Of a stretch of 64,000 bases of DNA, positions 60,748-64,000 are shown piece by piece. Position 1 is the stretch's first letter, and every line of letters starts with the position of its first letter. Source of the DNA: Vibrio gazogenes (lineage in GTDB: Bacteria > Pseudomonadota > Gammaproteobacteria > Enterobacterales > Vibrionaceae); contig NZ_CP092587.1 in NCBI RefSeq assembly GCF_023920225.1, positions 2,961,709 to 3,025,708 of the forward strand, in the 5' to 3' direction. The notes beneath the pieces are model-generated. The model was not told where the DNA came from, did no database searches, and worked only from the letters and a program-made list of their open reading frames with translations. The position numbers and the translations under genes are program-made.

Positions 60748-62199
60748 TTAATCCGTCCCACCAACAGTAATTGCATCGAGTTTGAGTGTTGGCTGTCCGA
60801 CACCGACAGGTAAGCTTTGTCCGGCTTTACCACACACACCAACCCCTTTATCAATTTGTAAATCATTACCGACCATCGAGACTTGTTGCATCGCTTCAAT
60901 TCCGGAACCGATTAAGGTCGCCCCTTTGATAGGTCGAGTAATTTTGCCGTTTTCGATCAAATAGGCTTCAGATGCAGAAAAAACAAACTTTCCGGAGGTA
61001 ATATCCACCTGACCGCCACCAAAGTTTGGTGCATACACACCCTTTTCAACCGTTGAAATAATTTCTTCCGGTGTATGCTGACCGGGAAGCATATATGTAT
61101 TGGTCATTCTCGGCATCGGTAAATGGGCATAAGACTCCCGGCGACCATTGCCGGTCGGTGCCATCCCCATCAGGCGTGCATTCAATTTATCTTGCATATA
61201 TCCTTTCAGCACACCATTTTCGATCAGGACATTATACTGTCCCTGAACCCCTTCATCATCAACATTCAATGATCCACGGCGATCTTTTAACGTGCCGTCA
61301 TCGACGATGGTACAAAGATCCGAGGTGACTTTCTGCCCGATCTTACCGGCAAATACCGACGATCCCTTGCGATTAAAGTCGCCTTCAAGCCCATGACCGA
61401 CGGCTTCATGTAGTAATACACCCGGCCAACCGGCTCCGAGAACAACAGGCATAGTACCCGCAGGTGCGGCAACCGCTTCGAGATTGACCAGTGCCTGTCG
61501 AATCGCTTCATCAGCAAATTCATAAGCCACGGACATGCCGTCTTGCCCAGTCAAGAAGTAGTCATAACCGACTCGACCACCGCCTCCGGCACTGCCTTTT
61601 TCACGACGATCACCTTTTTGTGCCAGTACACTAATGGATAATCGCACTAACGGCCGCGTATCTCCGGCATATGTACCATCGGAAGCAGCAATTAAAACTT
61701 GTTCATAGACGCCGCTCAGACTGATCGACACTTCTTGAATCAGCGGCTCTTTGGTGCGGATATAAGCATCCAACGCTTTCAGTAATTCAGTCTTCTGTTG
61801 CTTTTGCCAGCTATCAAGCGGATTATCCATACCGTAATAATCCTGCGTATTGCTGCGAGAAAATGGCCGGACCCGATGTTGACCACTTTGGCCTTGCTGA
61901 GCAATCCCTCTTGCTGCGGTTGCACTCTGCTGCAAAGCCTCTTCGGTCAACTGGTCTGAATAAGCAAAACCGGTTTTTTCACCACTGACCGCCCGGACAC
62001 CAACGCCCCGATCAATATTGAAAGATCCGTCTTTAATCAAACCATCTTCCAGAACCAGCGATTCATGCCAACTGGACTGAAAATACAGATCCGCATAATC
62101 GATCTGCCGAGCCATCATAGTCGACAACGTTTGCTCAATGAATTGTTCAGAAAGCCCGGTCGGATGAAGCAGTGCTTGTTCTATATGTTCAATTGTCAT
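60748..62199 (-). CDS. tldD: Metalloprotease TldD
   Basis: 483 residues. TldD with its partner PmbA/TldE forms a zinc protease that degrades unfolded peptides and processes peptides such as microcin B17 and CcdA. The HExxxH motif is in [20 protein letters not shown] (about residues 255-274). [16 protein letters not shown] and the C-terminal [18 protein letters not shown] are usual. It starts within the stop of the upstream amidase gene (4-base overlap), so the two are coupled. Confidence 0.95.
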   Translation of the reverse strand: MTIEHIEQALLHPTGLSEQFIEQTLSTMMARQIDYADLYFQSSWHESLVLEDGLIKDGSFNIDRGVGVRAVSGEKTGFAYSDQLTEEALQQSATAARGIAQQGQSGQHRVRPFSRSNTQDYYGMDNPLDSWQKQQKTELLKALDAYIRTKEPLIQEVSISLSGVYEQVLIAASDGTYAGDTRPLVRLSISVLAQKGDRREKGSAGGGGRVGYDYFLTGQDGMSVAYEFADEAIRQALVNLEAVAAPAGTMPVVLGAGWPGVLLHEAVGHGLEGDFNRKGSSVFAGKIGQKVTSDLCTIVDDGTLKDRRGSLNVDDEGVQGQYNVLIENGVLKGYMQDKLNARLMGMAPTGNGRRESYAHLPMPRMTNTYMLPGQHTPEEIISTVEKGVYAPNFGGGQVDITSGKFVFSASEAYLIENGKITRPIKGATLIGSGIEAMQQVSMVGNDLQIDKGVGVCGKAGQSLPVGVGQPTLKLDAITVGGTD

Positions 62200-63029
62200 A
62201 ATTCGCTCTTTTGTTCCAAAAACTGATTGCTAAATCTTGTATGCGATAATACCGGCATTGAAGTTCTCACCTGAGCCAACAAATCAAGATCAATATCGGC
62301 GACCAATGTCGCTGCGGTTTGTGCCAGACTTGCCACGATCTCTCCCCAAGGGTTAATCACCATGGAGTGCCCCCAAGTTTCCCGGCCTCCCTCATGGACG
62401 CCCCCCTGATTGACCGCGACCACCCAACATTGGGTTTCAATCGCTCGGGCTCTCAGGAGTATCTCCCAGTGAGCCCGTCCGGTCACAGCGGTAAACGCGG
62501 CCGGAACCAATATAACCTGAGCACCTTGCTGGCGTAACATAGAATAGAGATGGGGGAAACGGACATCATAACAAATCGAAAGCCCCAACTCACCAAACGG
62601 TGTGGACGCGAGCCGAACTTCCGAGCCGGGAAGAAAGATATCTGACTCACGATAATGACAGTGTCCATCGGCGACATCAACGTCAAACATATGCAGCTTA
62701 TCATAAGAGGCGACGAGCTGACCGTCAGCGGAATACACCAGCAGAGTGGTCGTCACTCCCTGTGGCGTTCTCACCGGAAAACTACCAATGACGAGCCAGA
62801 CTGAAAAGGCTTTTGCAATTCGACTCAAAGCATCCTGTAAAGGGCCGCTCCCCAACACTTCAGCATGATGATGATAGTCCTGTTTAGAACCCAAAACGAT
62901 GGCATTTTCCGGTGTCACAATCCACTCAGCTCCCTGAGCAGATAACGCTTCAACCTGTGTTTCAATCCATCGCATATTGTGCTCCGGATCAGATCCGGAT
63001 GTCATCTGAATTAAACCGACTCGGCTCAT
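62196..63029 (-). CDS. Carbon-nitrogen hydrolase (nitrilase superfamily, Nit1/YbeM-like)
   Basis: 277 residues with the nitrilase catalytic triad: Glu in [10 protein letters not shown], Lys in [11 protein letters not shown] and Cys in [15 protein letters not shown]. Relatives include deaminated-glutathione amidase (Nit1/YbeM), the most likely activity. It overlaps both yhdP upstream and tldD downstream by 4 bases, a conserved yhdP-nit-tldD operon in Vibrio. Confidence 0.93.
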   Translation of the reverse strand: MSRVGLIQMTSGSDPEHNMRWIETQVEALSAQGAEWIVTPENAIVLGSKQDYHHHAEVLGSGPLQDALSRIAKAFSVWLVIGSFPVRTPQGVTTTLLVYSADGQLVASYDKLHMFDVDVADGHCHYRESDIFLPGSEVRLASTPFGELGLSICYDVRFPHLYSMLRQQGAQVILVPAAFTAVTGRAHWEILLRARAIETQCWVVAVNQGGVHEGGRETWGHSMVINPWGEIVASLAQTAATLVADIDLDLLAQVRTSMPVLSHTRFSNQFLEQKSEL

Positions 63030-64000
63030 TGGGTTGCTCCTTGTTTGTGTTGCTGTGCTTCTTCTCGTAGTTTTTCCGGTAGTTTGAACTCACCTTTACT
63101 ACGGGAGATCTCTTTCACAACAGGGCTGTCAATCGGCCCTTTCACTTCGTAATTGACTTCTGTGAATACCTCAACCACCGGGGAGATCACCGTTGTGATG
63201 GCCAACACATAGATTGCTGTCACCGGGTTGACCGCAAAAGCACTGAGGACAGGTAATCCTGACGTCACATCAGGCACAAAATTCACTTCAGCATCAATGG
63301 TATTGGCGTTCAGGTCAACCATACCTTTAATTTTCATATTGCCAGCCAAAGCATCCATCTCAATATTATTGGTCACGAACACACCCTGTGATATTTCTCC
63401 GCTCCCTTGAATTGAGTCAAACGACATTCCCTGATCAAACACATCACTGAAATCGAGCTGCATCTTACGAATAATAGAATCTAAACTAAATAATCCCAGA
63501 AAACGTGCCGCACCACTGACATCGGAGATACTGCCTTTACCAAGTTTTGAACTGACCGAACCGCTGAGGGTATCAACCTGTGCCGCCCACGGAGCGCCAT
63601 CCCATGACATCTGCGTCTTGATCGAGAATGGGGCATTCTGAATCCCCGACGTGATCCCAAAACGTTCCATCAGATCACTATTGTTATCGCCTTTCAAATC
63701 CATGTTTAACACAGTATGGGACTGTTTCCCATCCAGTGTCCACTGACCATTGGCATGAATTTCATTACTTCCGCTGACGATATCAATTTTCTTCCATGCC
63801 AGTGTTTTCCCCTGTCGCTGGAAGTCCATGTTCAAATGACCAACTTTATACCCTTGAAACCAGAAGTCTTTGATCACTAATGTCAGGTTTGGCATCAACA
63901 GATGAAACTGACGATCAAAATTGGTAATCCGACGCTCATTTTGACGGGATTCATCAACAAATAATGAATCATGCTCTTTGCGCTTTTCCAATGCAGGAAC
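63026..64000 (-). CDS. yhdP: YhdP (AsmA-like phospholipid-transport protein), C-terminal part, truncated by window edge
   Basis: The frame is open to the right window edge; about 325 residues of the C-terminus are visible. YhdP is a very long inner-membrane-anchored periplasmic bridge of the AsmA/TamB group that moves phospholipids to the outer membrane. Visible: repeated beta-rich segments (NLTLVIKDFWFQGYKVGHLN, GKGSISDVSGAARFLGLFSL, MKIKGMVDLNANTIDAEVNF), the late membrane-like VNPVTAIYVLAITTVISPVVE, and a basic C-terminal tail. The first ~950 residues would lie beyond the window. It overlaps the amidase gene by 4 bases. Confidence 0.9.
   Translation of the reverse strand, partial: VPALEKRKEHDSLFVDESRQNERRITNFDRQFHLLMPNLTLVIKDFWFQGYKVGHLNMDFQRQGKTLAWKKIDIVSGSNEIHANGQWTLDGKQSHTVLNMDLKGDNNSDLMERFGITSGIQNAPFSIKTQMSWDGAPWAAQVDTLSGSVSSKLGKGSISDVSGAARFLGLFSLDSIIRKMQLDFSDVFDQGMSFDSIQGSGEISQGVFVTNNIEMDALAGNMKIKGMVDLNANTIDAEVNFVPDVTSGLPVLSAFAVNPVTAIYVLAITTVISPVVEVFTEVNYEVKGPIDSPVVKEISRSKGEFKLPEKLREEAQQHKQGATQ

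Overview
The window looks like chromosome from a Vibrio or a close relative in the Vibrionaceae. The evidence is gene content and order: rdgB-hemW-glsB-trmB-mutY-yggX-mltC, then djlA/lptD-surA-pdxA-rsmA-apaG-apaH/folA, obgE-rpmA-rplU/ispB, mdh/argR, and yhdP-nit-tldD with rraB. I cannot name the species from the sequence alone.

Layout. Positions 1-344 hold the start of a type VI secretion VgrG gene that runs off the left edge. From 834 to about 23,900 lies conserved housekeeping: nucleotide sanitation, haem chaperone, DNA repair, tRNA methylation, outer-membrane biogenesis, ribosome assembly and central metabolism. It is interrupted by two tRNA operons (nine genes for Phe, Thr and Asn), the second containing a clean 198-bp tandem duplication. 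From 24,234 to 28,450 there is a TAXI-type TRAP transporter with a UspA partner. From 28,576 to 41,761 lies a complete hexuronate module: a DctPQM TRAP importer, a GH31 glycosidase, an orphan GH2-like protein, UxaC, UxuB, UxuA, KdgK and Eda. Together these take D-glucuronate to pyruvate and glyceraldehyde-3-phosphate. A FadR-subfamily GntR regulator sits among them, with four matching palindromic operators.

The outstanding feature is at 42,600-49,548. It is a compact, AT-rich, one-strand cluster matching the simple carbapenem (carbapen-2-em-3-carboxylate) pathway of Pectobacterium, Serratia and Photorhabdus: CarA (beta-lactam-forming synthetase), CarB (carboxymethylproline synthase), CarC (Fe/2-oxoglutarate carbapenem synthase), CarD (proline-dehydrogenase-like) and CarE (2Fe-2S ferredoxin). 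Catalytic residues line up with the characterised enzymes. Three further genes follow: an exported FGE/SUMF1-fold protein in the carF position, an EamA/DMT membrane transporter, and an exported CarG-like candidate immunity protein. No carR-type LuxR regulator and no luxI are in the window. The cluster sits behind an AT-rich gap of about 780 bp carrying a strong promoter candidate and a possible CRP site, between two sugar-catabolic modules, which suggests horizontal acquisition.

From 49,698 to 60,058 there is a second carbohydrate module: ROK regulator, BadF/BadG-type sugar kinase, Gfo/Idh/MocA dehydrogenase, cytoplasmic GH28-like hydrolase, a sugar ABC importer (binding protein, two permeases, ATPase) and a GNAT acetyltransferase. 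The right end (60,291-64,000) returns to housekeeping: RraB, TldD, a nitrilase-family amidase and the C-terminal part of YhdP, truncated by the window edge.
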